34,045 nucleotides of DNA. It comes from JBEIGE01 sp040382055 (GTDB taxonomy: Bacteria > Pseudomonadota > Gammaproteobacteria > Burkholderiales > Burkholderiaceae_C). A program made the translations under genes and the position numbers. The stretch is from positions 1-34,045 of the forward strand of contig JBEIGE010000028.1 of NCBI GenBank assembly GCA_040382055.1, read 5' to 3'. Positions 24,131 through 32,923 of the stretch are shown here, in pieces. The stretch's first letter is position 1. Each line of letters opens with the position of its first letter. Below the pieces are notes generated by a model. It ran no database searches and was not told the origin of the DNA. It worked only from the letters and a program-made list of their open reading frames with translations.

Positions 24131-24884
24131 GATAAATCTCCCGGGTACGCGGGTTATCCACCACCTCCTGGCGGGTACCGGCAAGGATGACTTCACCGTA
24201 ATGAAGCAGGGTAATGCGATCGGCAAACGCCAATGCGATTTCCATGTCGTGCTCGATCATCAGGATGGTGATGCTGCGATCAATGCTGCCCAACAACTCG
24301 GTGATGGTTTCACGCTCTTGCGCAGACAGGCCTGCCAGCGGCTCATCCAGCAACAACACCTGCGGGCTTTGGGCCAACGCCATGGCGATTTCAAGACGCC
24401 GCTTCTCGCCATAGGAGGTTTGCTCCAAAGGCAGGTGTGCCTTGGCGGCAAGCCCCACCGAATCGAGCACTGCCATGGCCTTGTTGGAGAAGGACTTTTC
24501 GTTGTCAAACGAACCCCACTGTCGCCAGCGCTGTGGCGACTTTCCCATCAGTGCCAGCTTGACGTTGTGCAACAGGTTATCCCGCCCGAACAGGGTAACG
24601 ATCTGGTAGGTGCGCGCCAGCCCGAGCTGCGCCCGCGCAGCAGTCGACATCCGGGTCACGTTTTGACCGAGCAACTCGATACGGCCCGAGCTCGATTGCA
24701 AGTCACCAGAAATCAAGTTGAAAAGGGTGGTCTTGCCGGCCCCATTGGGACCAATCAGCAAATGACGCTCGCCCTTGGCCACATGCAGGTTGACCGAGCG
24801 CGTGACTTGCAGGCCGCCAAAAGACTTGCACAGGTCAGCAATCTCAAGAATCGGTACTACGGTCTTGGTCAAGGCAGAACTCAT
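24120..24884 (-). CDS. livG: Branched-chain-type ABC transporter ATP-binding protein LivG
   Basis: The 254-residue ATPase has Walker A GPNGAGKT (45-52), signature SYGEKRRLE (157-165), Walker B VLLLDEP (176-182) and the LivG-type C-terminal extension ending near NPRTREIYLGA. The ATG at 24884 overlaps the livM stop (ATGA, 24881-24884). A longer open frame upstream of this ATG only reads livM codons out of phase. With LivF it forms the heterodimeric motor of the importer. Confidence 0.94.
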   Translation of the reverse strand: MSSALTKTVVPILEIADLCKSFGGLQVTRSVNLHVAKGERHLLIGPNGAGKTTLFNLISGDLQSSSGRIELLGQNVTRMSTAARAQLGLARTYQIVTLFGRDNLLHNVKLALMGKSPQRWRQWGSFDNEKSFSNKAMAVLDSVGLAAKAHLPLEQTSYGEKRRLEIAMALAQSPQVLLLDEPLAGLSAQERETITELLGSIDRSITILMIEHDMEIALAFADRITLLHYGEVILAGTRQEVVDNPRTREIYLGA

Positions 24885-25810
24885 GACGCTTTGGACTTTC
24901 GCAGCCGCCCGAGCCCAGCCACAATGCCACCGGGGACAAACATCACGATCACGATAAATACGCAGCCCAGCAACATTACCCAGCGGTCCAGATAGGCACT
25001 GGCCACATTCTTCAACAACACCACGAGCGCTGCGCCGACCACCGGACCGGTCAGGGTCCCCGCTCCCCCGGCTATCACCATGAGCAGCATCTCGGCCGAG
25101 TTGGCCAGTGACAGGCTGTGCGGGCTGATGAACTGGTGATAGTAGACATACATCAATCCGGACACACCGCCCAGCAAGCCACTGATGACAAAGGTGATCC
25201 AGCGGATCAGCCAGACGTTGTAACCCAGCGCACTCATGCGCCTTGGCTGGTCTTTGGTGCCCCGGATACTCGCGCCAAAGGGTGAGCGCACCCACACGGT
25301 AATGGCACCCCAGACTACAAAAAATACCAGCAAGGCAAAGAAATAAAACGTGACGGCGTCATCCAAATCCAAACCAAAGGGGCTGGGACGCGTCAAGCCA
25401 GAAATGCCGTTGTCGCCGCCTGTCACGGTGGTCCAGCGGTAGGCCAGACCCCAAAGAATCTGCCCGAGGGCCAAGGTGATCATCAAAAAACTGATGCCGG
25501 TTGCACGCAGGGCTATCAGGCCGAACACGGCCGCCATGACCAGACAAACCACCAATGCCATGGCCGCAGATCCGGCATGGCCCCAACCCAGCTGGGTCAT
25601 GAGCCAGGCACTGGTGTAAGCGGATAGCCCCAGATAACCGGCATGGCCCAGCGAGGTCAAGCCGGCGTAACCCACCAGCAAATTCAGGCTGAGGGCAAAC
25701 AGGGCCGCAATCAGGATCTGGCTGGCCAGGTTGATGTAATACACCCCGCCCACCCAGAAAGGCAGGCTGAGCAGCAGCAATGCGGTCAGCAGAAGACTCC
25801 AACGCTTCAT
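24881..25810 (-). CDS. livM: Branched-chain-type ABC transporter permease LivM
   Basis: The 309-residue membrane protein has about eight to ten hydrophobic segments and LivM blocks: LNLLVGYAGLTSLGHAGYLGL (residues about 43-63), and late SGLLGGVSGLMYVYYHQFISP. The start codon overlaps the livH stop (ATGA, 25807-25810). It pairs with LivH in the membrane. Confidence 0.93.
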   Translation of the reverse strand: MKRWSLLLTALLLLSLPFWVGGVYYINLASQILIAALFALSLNLLVGYAGLTSLGHAGYLGLSAYTSAWLMTQLGWGHAGSAAMALVVCLVMAAVFGLIALRATGISFLMITLALGQILWGLAYRWTTVTGGDNGISGLTRPSPFGLDLDDAVTFYFFALLVFFVVWGAITVWVRSPFGASIRGTKDQPRRMSALGYNVWLIRWITFVISGLLGGVSGLMYVYYHQFISPHSLSLANSAEMLLMVIAGGAGTLTGPVVGAALVVLLKNVASAYLDRWVMLLGCVFIVIVMFVPGGIVAGLGRLRKSKAS

Positions 25811-26673
25811 GCCGTGATTCTTCCAAACAAGCCGCGTGGTCGCACGGCCAGAATCAGCACCATCGGGAGGAACAAAATGATATAGGCCAGGTCCGGGAAC
25901 AACACCTGGCCAAAGCTGTAGATAAAGCCGATGATGAAGCTGCCCACAAACGCACCCGCCAGGCTGCCCAGGCCACCGAGAATGACAACCACCAGCGCCA
26001 GTGGCAGCATGTCGGCATCCAGCCCCGGGTAAACTGAAAGAATGGGCGAGGCCAGTACGCCGCCGAGTCCGGCAAGCGCCGCACCCAGACAGAACACAAT
26101 GGTGAACAGGCGCGTGGCGGGAACACCCACACCCTGCGCCATCTGGCGGTCATCCACGCTGGCGCGGATCATGACCCCCAAGCGGGTTTTATCCAGCAGC
26201 AACCACAAGCCCAGGGCAATCAGCACACTCATCACCACCACGGCCAGGCGGTACAGAGGAAACGTCATGCCGAACAATTGGACACCGCCGGACAACAGCT
26301 CAGGCGCAGAAACCGGGCGAGGGTCACCGCCCCACAGCCACAAACTGCCATCGGCAATGACAAAAGCCACGCCCAGGGTGGCCAGTACCTGGCCCAGGCT
26401 GTTGCCCGCAAGCCGGCGCAAAATCACCCGCTCCACCAGCCCGCCCAACAGGCCTACACCCAAAGCGCCAGCCAGTGCCGCAGTCCAGAATCCGTAACCT
26501 TTGTCCAGCAAGGCCAGCCCCAGGTAGGCGCCGAACATGAAATAAGCACCATGCGACAAATTGGCGATGCGCATCAGGCCGAAGATCAGCGAGAAGCCTG
26601 CAGCAAGCGTAAAAAGCACCCCGCCCAGCGCAAGGCTGTTCAGGCTCTGGATGAACCAGAATGTGCTCGACAC
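25807..26673 (-). CDS. livH: Branched-chain-type ABC transporter permease LivH
   Basis: The 288-residue permease begins with LNSLALGGVLFTLAAGFSLIFGLMRIANLSHG (typical LivH first helices) and has a late VVILGGLGSLAGAFVGSF block. I take the GTG at 26673 as start; no ATG is in a suitable place and no strong ribosome site is seen. It is 34 bp downstream of the binding-protein gene. Confidence 0.92.
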   Translation of the reverse strand: MSSTFWFIQSLNSLALGGVLFTLAAGFSLIFGLMRIANLSHGAYFMFGAYLGLALLDKGYGFWTAALAGALGVGLLGGLVERVILRRLAGNSLGQVLATLGVAFVIADGSLWLWGGDPRPVSAPELLSGGVQLFGMTFPLYRLAVVVMSVLIALGLWLLLDKTRLGVMIRASVDDRQMAQGVGVPATRLFTIVFCLGAALAGLGGVLASPILSVYPGLDADMLPLALVVVILGGLGSLAGAFVGSFIIGFIYSFGQVLFPDLAYIILFLPMVLILAVRPRGLFGRITA

Positions 26674-26707
26674 GTCGCTAAATTAAGCGGTTGGCTACAA
26701 GCCGGTC

Positions 26708-27955
26708 TTACTTTTCAATGTTGTTGGCGGGCGGGTAGTCGCGTGAATAAACCGGGTTGGCCAGGAAGCCGGCCTTGTTGTAAGTCCAGAACTGGGTCAC
26801 CGCCGGATAAGTCTTGATGACGGTGTTGGTCAACTTGCCGCCCTTGCGCTCAACCTTGCGGATGTACATGTCCATCACCGGGTTACCCAAAGCGTCCAGA
26901 TTCAGTTTGCCACGCGGGTCGTTGGTCACCTGAACGTTGCGAAGGGCTGCCATGAAGGCGGGCTTGTCTTCAAACTTGCCTTTGACGTCCTTGAGTGCCT
27001 GCTCGAGCATGAGTCCTGCACCATAAGCCCCCATGGAGTAGTAGCCTGGGTCCATCTGGTAATCACGGTTCATGGCCTGCACAAACTTCTTGTTATCGGC
27101 GTTATTGATGCCAGCGGCGTACCAGCCAGTGGAAATCACATCGAGTGCTTCATCTCCCATGGATTTGAGAATGCCTTCGTCGACCGCAGTCATCGATGCC
27201 AGCACCGGCACCTTGGCCTTCATGCCGTACTCGCTGTACTGCTTGAGAAACTTAATGCCGTTACCCCCCGCAAAAGCTGCGAAGACCGCATCCACATTGG
27301 GCTTGAGCTGACCGATGTAAGTGCCATAGTCGGCCACATTCAGGGGCGACCACAGTTTTTGCACAACCTTACCGCCGTTTTCCTCAAAGGTGCGCTGAAA
27401 ACCGGCCACCGTTTCATGCCCGTAGGCAAAGTCATCGCCAATGATGGCAATGCGCTTGTACTTCAGCTCTTTGGCGGCGTATTCACCCAGGGGGTGGGTA
27501 GACTGCGCTGAAGTACCGACAGCCCGGACAAACCAGGGGTTGGCTTTGCGTTGGGTCAGGTCTTCAGCTGCGGCCGATGGCGCGATGATGGGTGTTTCGG
27601 TCTTGCGGATGTAGTCGTCAATAGCCAGGGCTTCAAATGCAGCCAAAGGCCCGATGATGACGTGCACCTTGTCTTTTTCCACCAACTCCTGCGTCTTGGT
27701 TTTGGCAATTGCAGGCTGACCCGATGTGTCTGCCACAAACAACTCTACCTTGCGTCCGGCAATCATGTTATTGCGCTCTTTGAGGAACAGGCGAATACCG
27801 TCTTCCATCTGCTTGCCCCCGGCAGCCAATGCACCTGATTTGATGGTCATGAAGCCCAGGCGCAAGGTTTCCTTCTCTGCGGCGTTCGCCACAGACGACC
27901 AAGCCGCTGCAGCAAGCGCAGCAGCAATAGCCAAGGACAGGAATTTTTGTTTCAT
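26708..27955 (-). CDS. livK: ABC transporter periplasmic substrate-binding protein (LivK-like)
   Basis: This 415-residue Leu/Ile/Val-BP-family protein has a signal peptide (residues 1-25, cut near ANAAE) and family blocks: LGFMTIKSGALAAGGKQMEDGIRLFL (about 33-58), IIAPSAAAEDLTQRKANPWFVR, RIAIIGDDFAYGHE and GMKAKVPVLASM. GGAGACAACC precedes the ATG. The ligand is unknown; such homologues in Burkholderiales often import aromatic or other organic acids rather than branched-chain amino acids. The adjacent divergent ALDH gene would fit that, as an inference. Confidence 0.9.
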   Translation of the reverse strand: MKQKFLSLAIAAALAAAAWSSVANAAEKETLRLGFMTIKSGALAAGGKQMEDGIRLFLKERNNMIAGRKVELFVADTSGQPAIAKTKTQELVEKDKVHVIIGPLAAFEALAIDDYIRKTETPIIAPSAAAEDLTQRKANPWFVRAVGTSAQSTHPLGEYAAKELKYKRIAIIGDDFAYGHETVAGFQRTFEENGGKVVQKLWSPLNVADYGTYIGQLKPNVDAVFAAFAGGNGIKFLKQYSEYGMKAKVPVLASMTAVDEGILKSMGDEALDVISTGWYAAGINNADNKKFVQAMNRDYQMDPGYYSMGAYGAGLMLEQALKDVKGKFEDKPAFMAALRNVQVTNDPRGKLNLDALGNPVMDMYIRKVERKGGKLTNTVIKTYPAVTQFWTYNKAGFLANPVYSRDYPPANNIEK

Positions 27956-27981
27956 GGTTGTCTCCTCAAAGGGTTAGAGGT

Positions 27982-28026
27982 TTAATATTTTGTTCCGCAT
28001 GATATATTAAGTCGTCAAGTTAGCAA
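27982..28026 (-). promoter_or_regulatory. Candidate livK operon promoter with inverted repeat
   Basis: On the minus strand TTGCTA (28026-28021), a 16-bp spacer and TATCAT (28004-27999) form a plausible -35/-10 pair, giving a leader of about 37 nt. TTAATAT (27982-27988) and ATATTAA (28004-28010) form a perfect 7-bp inverted repeat with a 15-bp spacer that overlaps the -10, suggesting an operator. Confidence 0.45.
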
Positions 28027-28050
28027 CTGATCAATAAATAAATTTGCCAA

Positions 28051-28063
28051 GCCTAATTTAGGC
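28051..28063. promoter_or_regulatory. Perfect 6-bp palindrome in the livK/ALDH divergent region
   Basis: GCCTAA-T-TTAGGC lies between the livK promoter and the ALDH gene, about 95 bp upstream of the ALDH start. It could be an operator shared by the two divergent units. The regulator is not in the window. Confidence 0.4.
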
Positions 28064-28158
28064 CCATGTCCAGTTGTCCTGAGCGCCAGGCTTTTATGCA
28101 GGCAACCAGCGACTTCCTGTCATTCTGGCCCCAAGCCCCATCAACTTTAGGAATACAC

Positions 28159-29685
28159 ATGTCCGATACACCGTCCAACCTCAACACGCCGGTTCACGGC
28201 CTGTTCATCGACGGGCGTGAAGTCCCCGCCTCGCGCCCTGATTTGCTCGATGTCATCAATCCGGCTACCGGCGAGTTGTTGGCAAGAATCAGCCACGCTG
28301 GCGACGACGATGTTGACCGTGCCGTACGAAGTTCAGAGGCCGCCTTTCACAGTGCCGAATGGAGCGGCATGTCCAACCGCACGCGCGCCAAACTGATCAA
28401 CAAACTGGCCGATGTGTTTGAAGCCCATCTGGACGAGATGTACCTGCTGGAAACGGCCAACAACGGGCGCTCCCTGAACGAGACACGTGCCCAGATCTCC
28501 CGCCTGCCGGACTTTTTCCGCTACAACGCTGGCCTGGCCATCGCCCGTCGTGACTCCGTCATTCCTGTCGATGGCAACTACCTCAACTACACCATTCGCA
28601 CCCCGATTGGAGTCGTGGGCAACTCCACCCCGTTTAACCATCCGCTGATGATCATGGTCAAGAGCCTGGCTCCCTCGCTGGCCTCAGGTTGCACTACCGT
28701 AGTCAAACCTTCTGAATACACACCCTTGACCACACTTCGTCTGGCGGCCTTGTTTGTTGAGGCTGGCCTGCCGCCCGGCGCCTTCAATGTGGTGACCGGC
28801 TTGGGCCCCACCACCGGCAAAGCCCTGGCAGAGCACCCAGGCCTGGCCAAATGGGTCTTGACCGGCGGCACTGAGGCCGGCCGGATTACCGGCGCTCTGG
28901 CTGGCAGCAACTTTGCCCACCAGACGCTGGAGCTGGGTGGAAAAACCCCGGTGCTGGTGTTTGATGACTTTGATGTCGATCAGGCCGTCAACTACGCAGC
29001 GTTTGGCGGCTTCATTGGTGCAGGTCAAACCTGTATCTGCGGCAGCCGGCAAATTGTGCAGGCCAAAATTTATGATGAATTTGTCGAAAAACTGGCCGCC
29101 AAAGCCAAGTCCATCCGCATCGGCAACCCGTCGGACCCTACGGTACAACTTGGACCAGTGGTCTCAGCACGCCAACAGCAACGGGTGCTGAACTACATCA
29201 GGATCGGTCTGGAGGAAGACAGGGCAAGGCTTGTCGCCGGTGGCAAAGTACCGACCGACCCCGCCCTGAAAAACGGCTTTTATGTCGAGCCTACAGTGTT
29301 TGCCGACGTCACCGCCCGCATGCGGATTTTTCAGGAAGAGGTGTTCGGCCCGTTTGTCTCGGTCACCAAATTCACAACCGAGGACGAAGGCTTGAAGCTA
29401 GCCAATGACTCCCCGTTTGGACTGGCCGGCGCCATCCGCACCAACGACATCACCCGCGCACACCGCGTGGCAGCCCGCCTGAAGTGCGGCATTGTCTGGA
29501 TCAACGACCATCACCGGCTCGATCCGGCTTCACCCTGGGGCGGCATCAAGGATTCAGGCATAGGGCGCGAAGGAGGCACCGAATCATTTGACCAGCATTT
29601 TGAAACCAAGAGTGTGATGGTCCGCCTTGATGACGCACCTTTTGACTGGTACAAAGACACGGCCAAACAGTCGCGTCTGAACTAA
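28159..29685 (+). CDS. NAD(P)-dependent aldehyde dehydrogenase
   Basis: The 508-residue ALDH-superfamily protein has all key residues: N160 in TPFNHPL, K183 in VVKPSE, the general base E258 in LELGGK, and the catalytic C292 in GQTCICGS. It ends with the GGIKDSGIGREGGTE block. The ATG at 28159 is chosen because AGGA precedes it and the N-terminus then matches family length. It is divergent from the livK operon and 55 bp upstream of an alpha/beta-hydrolase gene, likely co-transcribed. The substrate aldehyde is unknown. Confidence 0.92.
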   Translation: MSDTPSNLNTPVHGLFIDGREVPASRPDLLDVINPATGELLARISHAGDDDVDRAVRSSEAAFHSAEWSGMSNRTRAKLINKLADVFEAHLDEMYLLETANNGRSLNETRAQISRLPDFFRYNAGLAIARRDSVIPVDGNYLNYTIRTPIGVVGNSTPFNHPLMIMVKSLAPSLASGCTTVVKPSEYTPLTTLRLAALFVEAGLPPGAFNVVTGLGPTTGKALAEHPGLAKWVLTGGTEAGRITGALAGSNFAHQTLELGGKTPVLVFDDFDVDQAVNYAAFGGFIGAGQTCICGSRQIVQAKIYDEFVEKLAAKAKSIRIGNPSDPTVQLGPVVSARQQQRVLNYIRIGLEEDRARLVAGGKVPTDPALKNGFYVEPTVFADVTARMRIFQEEVFGPFVSVTKFTTEDEGLKLANDSPFGLAGAIRTNDITRAHRVAARLKCGIVWINDHHRLDPASPWGGIKDSGIGREGGTESFDQHFETKSVMVRLDDAPFDWYKDTAKQSRLN

Positions 29686-29740
29686 ACCACCTGAACCCAT
29701 CCCTCGCCAACATTCCAGCAAGCACACCAAGCAGTCCACC

Positions 29741-30550
29741 ATGACCATTGCAGCCACAACCAGCATCTTCACCAGCAGAAACGTCAGTATTGGCGGCAAA
29801 ACACTCGCCACGCATATGGCCGGGCACGGCACACCCATCGTGCTGTTTCACTCCCTGTTGGCGGACCAGACCAGCTTTGATGCCATCGCCTCTGAATTGG
29901 TCAAGACGCACCAGGTGATTGTGCTGAGCTTGCCTGGCTTTGATGCATCCGATTTTGTTGGCGGCAATCTGGACACGATTGCCGACCACATTGCCGCCGG
30001 CATTGACGCGCTGGGACTGGCCGAAAAACCCATTTTGCTGGGCAATGGCTATGGTGGCTTTGTGGCCCTGGTTACCGCCATCCGTCACCCAGCCCTGGCC
30101 TCCCGCTTGGTGCTGGCGGACTGTGGTGCGGCATTCAGTGAAGCAGGGCGGGCGGCTTTTCGGGGCATGTCTGGCGCAGCCAGGGACAAGGGGCTTGGTG
30201 CCATTGCCGACGTCGCCATGCGGCGCCTTTTTGCGCCGGAGTTCCAGGCGCAAAACCCGGCACTGATCGAGGCGCGCAAGCAACGCTTCCTGGCTGTTGA
30301 CCCAGCCACATTTCATGCGGCCTGCGACGCCCTGGCGAGACTGGACCTGCGCCCCCAACTTGCCAGCGTTACTGTTCCCGCCCTGGTCCTGGTAGGCGAG
30401 CAAGACGAAGCAACTCCGCCGCCCATGTCGGTTGAGCTGGCTGCCGGGCTGCCGAGCGCCCGGCTGGAGGTCATCAAGGGCTGCGCGCACGTGCCGCAAC
30501 TGCAGGCCCCCGAGGTTTTCATGGCCGCAATCCGTTCTTTTGTTAGCTGA
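29741..30550 (+). CDS. Alpha/beta-hydrolase-fold protein lacking the nucleophile serine
   Basis: The 269-residue protein has the fold of enol-lactonase or MhpC-type hydrolases, with the oxyanion block LFHSLLADQTSF (residues 35-46), LSLPGFDASD (62-71), the acid D222 in VGEQDEATPP and the base H250 in GCAHVPQLQ. The nucleophile elbow, however, reads GNGYGG, with Gly at position 103 (codon GGC, 30047-30049) where Ser is expected. It may be inactive as a hydrolase, use another chemistry, or contain a sequencing or real A-to-G change. It follows the aldehyde dehydrogenase by 55 bp. Confidence 0.85.
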   Translation: MTIAATTSIFTSRNVSIGGKTLATHMAGHGTPIVLFHSLLADQTSFDAIASELVKTHQVIVLSLPGFDASDFVGGNLDTIADHIAAGIDALGLAEKPILLGNGYGGFVALVTAIRHPALASRLVLADCGAAFSEAGRAAFRGMSGAARDKGLGAIADVAMRRLFAPEFQAQNPALIEARKQRFLAVDPATFHAACDALARLDLRPQLASVTVPALVLVGEQDEATPPPMSVELAAGLPSARLEVIKGCAHVPQLQAPEVFMAAIRSFVS

Positions 30551-30576
30551 GCTGCTTTTTTCTACAGAGCTCAATC

Positions 30577-30681
30577 ATGCACCCCAAACTGTATGGCTTC
30601 TGGCGGTGGCTGGTCACGCTGCTGGTGCGGACTACTCTCAATCTGAAAGCCGTCCCGTCCGAGGAAAGCTGTTTGACTTGA
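30577..30681 (+). pseudogene. Possible remnant or small ORF in the 30551-30769 gap
   Basis: A 34-codon frame begins MHPKLYGFWRWLVTLLVR and stops at TGA. The opening has the hydrophobic, basic look of an acyltransferase-type membrane N-terminus, but nothing downstream in its frame supports that. A frame further on (30722-30781) ends IAISHG-stop, in another phase. The gap may hold a decayed gene; alternatively it is only non-coding DNA. Confidence 0.2.
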
Positions 30682-30769
30682 TTAATGGCAGTCCGCCGCA
30701 ACCGGCCTATCATTGCTCAACCCGGAAAACACAGTGTCGTTGGCGGGCCATTACGGCCAGATCGCCATC

Positions 30770-31936
30770 TCACACGGATAGTTCTAACTCACTGGGCGCT
30801 TTTTGGACTGCGGCCATCTGGTCAAGCGCTTTCTCGAGGCTCTTGACTGTGCGCTCCACGTTGTGCAGTTTGTCCAGACCAAACAAGCCAATGCGGAATG
30901 ACTTGAAGTCAGCCGGTTCGTCACATTGCAAAGGCACACCTGCAGCCGTTTGCAGGCCAGCGGCCAGGAATTTCTTGCTGGACTGAATATCAGCGTCGTC
31001 GGTGTAATTGACCACCACGCTTGCGGCAAGGAAGCCGTCTGCGGCAACGCTCTTGAAGCCCTTGCGGGTAAACAGGGCGCGGATCTGGCGGCCCAACTCC
31101 TGTTGTTCAGCCTTGACCTTGGCAAAGCCGTAGGCACGGGTTTCGAGCATCACATCACGCACATTAGCCAGCGCATCCGTGGGAAATGTGGCGTGGTAAG
31201 CGAAGCTGCCGCCTTCGTAGGCTTCCATGATCTGCAGCCATTTTTTCAGGTCAATCGCATAGCTGGAGCTGGTGGTGCCCTCAATGCGCTGGCGTGCCAG
31301 TTCGCTCAACATCACCAGACCGGCGCAGGGCGAGCCTGTCCAGCCTTTTTGAGGCGCAGTCACAAGCACATCAACGCCGCAAGCCACCATGTCCACCCAC
31401 AGAGTGCCAGAGGCCACGCAATCAAGCACAAACAAACCGCCTACCGAATGCACAGCATCGGCGACGGCACGCAAGTAATCATCCGGCAACAAAATACCCG
31501 CCGATGTTTCCACGTGCGGGGCAAACACCACGTCCGGCTTTTGGGCTTTGATGGTAGCGACCACCTCGTCAATGGGAGCCGGTGCAAAAGGGGCATGCTT
31601 GTCAGCGCTGGTTTTGCGCGCTTTGAGCACGATTTCTTCCGAAGGGATCTTTCCCTGTTCAAAAATCTGGGTCCAGCGATAGCTGAACCAGCCATTGCGG
31701 ATCACCAGGCATTTTTTGCCTGAGCCAAACTGGCGTGCCACTGCCTCCATGCCAAAAGTACCGCTGCCCGGCACAACAACCGCCGATTTGGCGTTGTAAA
31801 CCTCTTTAAGAACCGAGGAAATGTCGCGCATAACGCCCTGAAAGCGCTGGGACATGTGGTTGAGGGCGCGGTCAGTGTAGACAACAGAATATTCAAGAAG
31901 ACCATCAGGGTCAACGTTGGGCAGTAAGGCTGGCAT
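30770..31936 (-). CDS. Class V PLP-dependent aminotransferase
   Basis: This fold-type I, class V enzyme (388 residues) of the alanine- or serine-glyoxylate / 2-aminoethylphosphonate group has the phosphate-site PGSGT (56-60), the cofactor Asp in FVLDCVASGTL (D172) and the PLP lysine in TAPQKGWTGSP (K197). A GGAG ribosome site precedes the ATG. It is 67 bp downstream of psd on the same strand, but the functions are not obviously linked. A role in glyoxylate handling would match the nearby glcD-like gene, but that is a guess. Confidence 0.85.
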   Translation of the reverse strand: MPALLPNVDPDGLLEYSVVYTDRALNHMSQRFQGVMRDISSVLKEVYNAKSAVVVPGSGTFGMEAVARQFGSGKKCLVIRNGWFSYRWTQIFEQGKIPSEEIVLKARKTSADKHAPFAPAPIDEVVATIKAQKPDVVFAPHVETSAGILLPDDYLRAVADAVHSVGGLFVLDCVASGTLWVDMVACGVDVLVTAPQKGWTGSPCAGLVMLSELARQRIEGTTSSSYAIDLKKWLQIMEAYEGGSFAYHATFPTDALANVRDVMLETRAYGFAKVKAEQQELGRQIRALFTRKGFKSVAADGFLAASVVVNYTDDADIQSSKKFLAAGLQTAAGVPLQCDEPADFKSFRIGLFGLDKLHNVERTVKSLEKALDQMAAVQKAPSELELSV

Positions 31937-32003
31937 GGCAATCTCCGAAATCGTGTGGTTGAAACAACCGAGTCGTCAAGCTTAGCACGCTTGGCTGGTT
32001 TTA

Positions 32004-32840
32004 CTAGTCACCCATGTATTCGCCCAGCCGGATGACCCTGGCGGGTTGCCACTCCGGGTTGAAGCGGATGGTGTTTTTGGGCCACAGCAAAACGACGGTA
32101 GAGCCCAGCAAAAAGCGGCCCATTTCTTGACCGCGCTGGATGTCGAGCGCGCCGTCATAACGCCAGTCACGAATGCGGTGACTGCGCGGCGGGTTAACCA
32201 CACCATGCCAGACCGTAGCCATGCTGCCCACAATGGTGGCGCCAACCAGCACCAACACCAGCGGCCCGAAATGCGTGTCAAACACGCACACCACGCGCTC
32301 GTTGCGGGCGAAAAGTCCTGGCACGCCGCGCGCCGTTGTGGGGTTAACCGAAAAAAACGCTCCCGGCACATAGGTCATGCGGGTCAGCCGTCCGTCACAC
32401 GGCATATGGATGCGGTGGTAGTCGCGCGGGCTGAGGTACAGCGTGGCAAAACTTCCATCTTCAAACTGGCTGGCTAAAGCTGCGTCACCACCCACGAGGG
32501 CTTTGGTGCTGTAACGGTGGCCTTTGGCCTGGAAAATCTGGTCCCGTTCTATCGCTCCGAACTGGCTAATCGCCCCGTCAACAGGGGAAATGAACCGGGA
32601 ATTGCTCAGCGGCCGGACACCAGGCTTGAGCGCGCGGGTGAAAAAATCGTTGAAACTGCTGTAACTGGCGGGATTGGATTCCAACGCCTCATCCATATTG
32701 ACGCTGTACTTGCGGATAAAGCGCCGGATGATACCGGTGGTCACTGCACCCCACTGGCCCCCGGCGACCAGGCCTGAGAACTGGGTGATGGCCCGTTTGG
32801 GCAAAAGGTACTGCGGCAGCACCGAGAGGCGATCAGACAC
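32004..32840 (-). CDS. psd: Phosphatidylserine decarboxylase proenzyme
   Basis: Psd makes phosphatidylethanolamine at the inner membrane, after self-cleavage forms a pyruvoyl cofactor. The 278-residue protein has SFNDFFTRALKPGVRP (62-77), SPVDG with the catalytic Asp (D88), SPRDYHRIHMP with H145, and the cleavage site LGST (245-248), where S247 becomes the pyruvoyl group. The start is a GTG at 32840 without a clear ribosome site; the length fits the short (E. coli-like) form. Confidence 0.96.
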   Translation of the reverse strand: MSDRLSVLPQYLLPKRAITQFSGLVAGGQWGAVTTGIIRRFIRKYSVNMDEALESNPASYSSFNDFFTRALKPGVRPLSNSRFISPVDGAISQFGAIERDQIFQAKGHRYSTKALVGGDAALASQFEDGSFATLYLSPRDYHRIHMPCDGRLTRMTYVPGAFFSVNPTTARGVPGLFARNERVVCVFDTHFGPLVLVLVGATIVGSMATVWHGVVNPPRSHRIRDWRYDGALDIQRGQEMGRFLLGSTVVLLWPKNTIRFNPEWQPARVIRLGEYMGD

Positions 32841-32883
32841 GGGGGCTACCGGTAGTCATTAAGGGAACGGGATTATATGGGCG

Positions 32884-32899
32884 GTCCCCGGCAGGGGAC
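32884..32899. repeat. Perfect GTCCCC/GGGGAC hairpin in the psd/glcD gap
   Basis: GTCCCC-GGCA-GGGGAC is a perfect 6-bp stem with a 4-nt loop, 25 bp upstream of the glcD-like start. It is followed by no T run on either strand, so it is more likely an operator than a terminator. Confidence 0.4.
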
Positions 32900-32908
32900 G
32901 ACGCAGAC

Positions 32909-32914
32909 TAGAAT
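32909..32914 (+). promoter_or_regulatory. Putative -10 hexamer of the glcD-like gene
   Basis: TAGAAT matches TATAAT at five of six bases and ends 9 nt before the ATG at 32924, so the leader would be only about 3 nt. No Shine-Dalgarno is seen. Confidence 0.35.
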
Positions 32915-32923
32915 GATTTTTAT

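Noticed and set aside
24885..25295. N-terminal extension of LivG (longest open frame starts at 25295)
   Set aside because: This part only reads livM in another phase; the ATGA overlap at 24881-24884 gives the true start.
29546..30574. Minus-strand 342-codon frame over the ALDH end and hydrolase gene
   Set aside because: Shadow of two real genes on the plus strand; no known domain.
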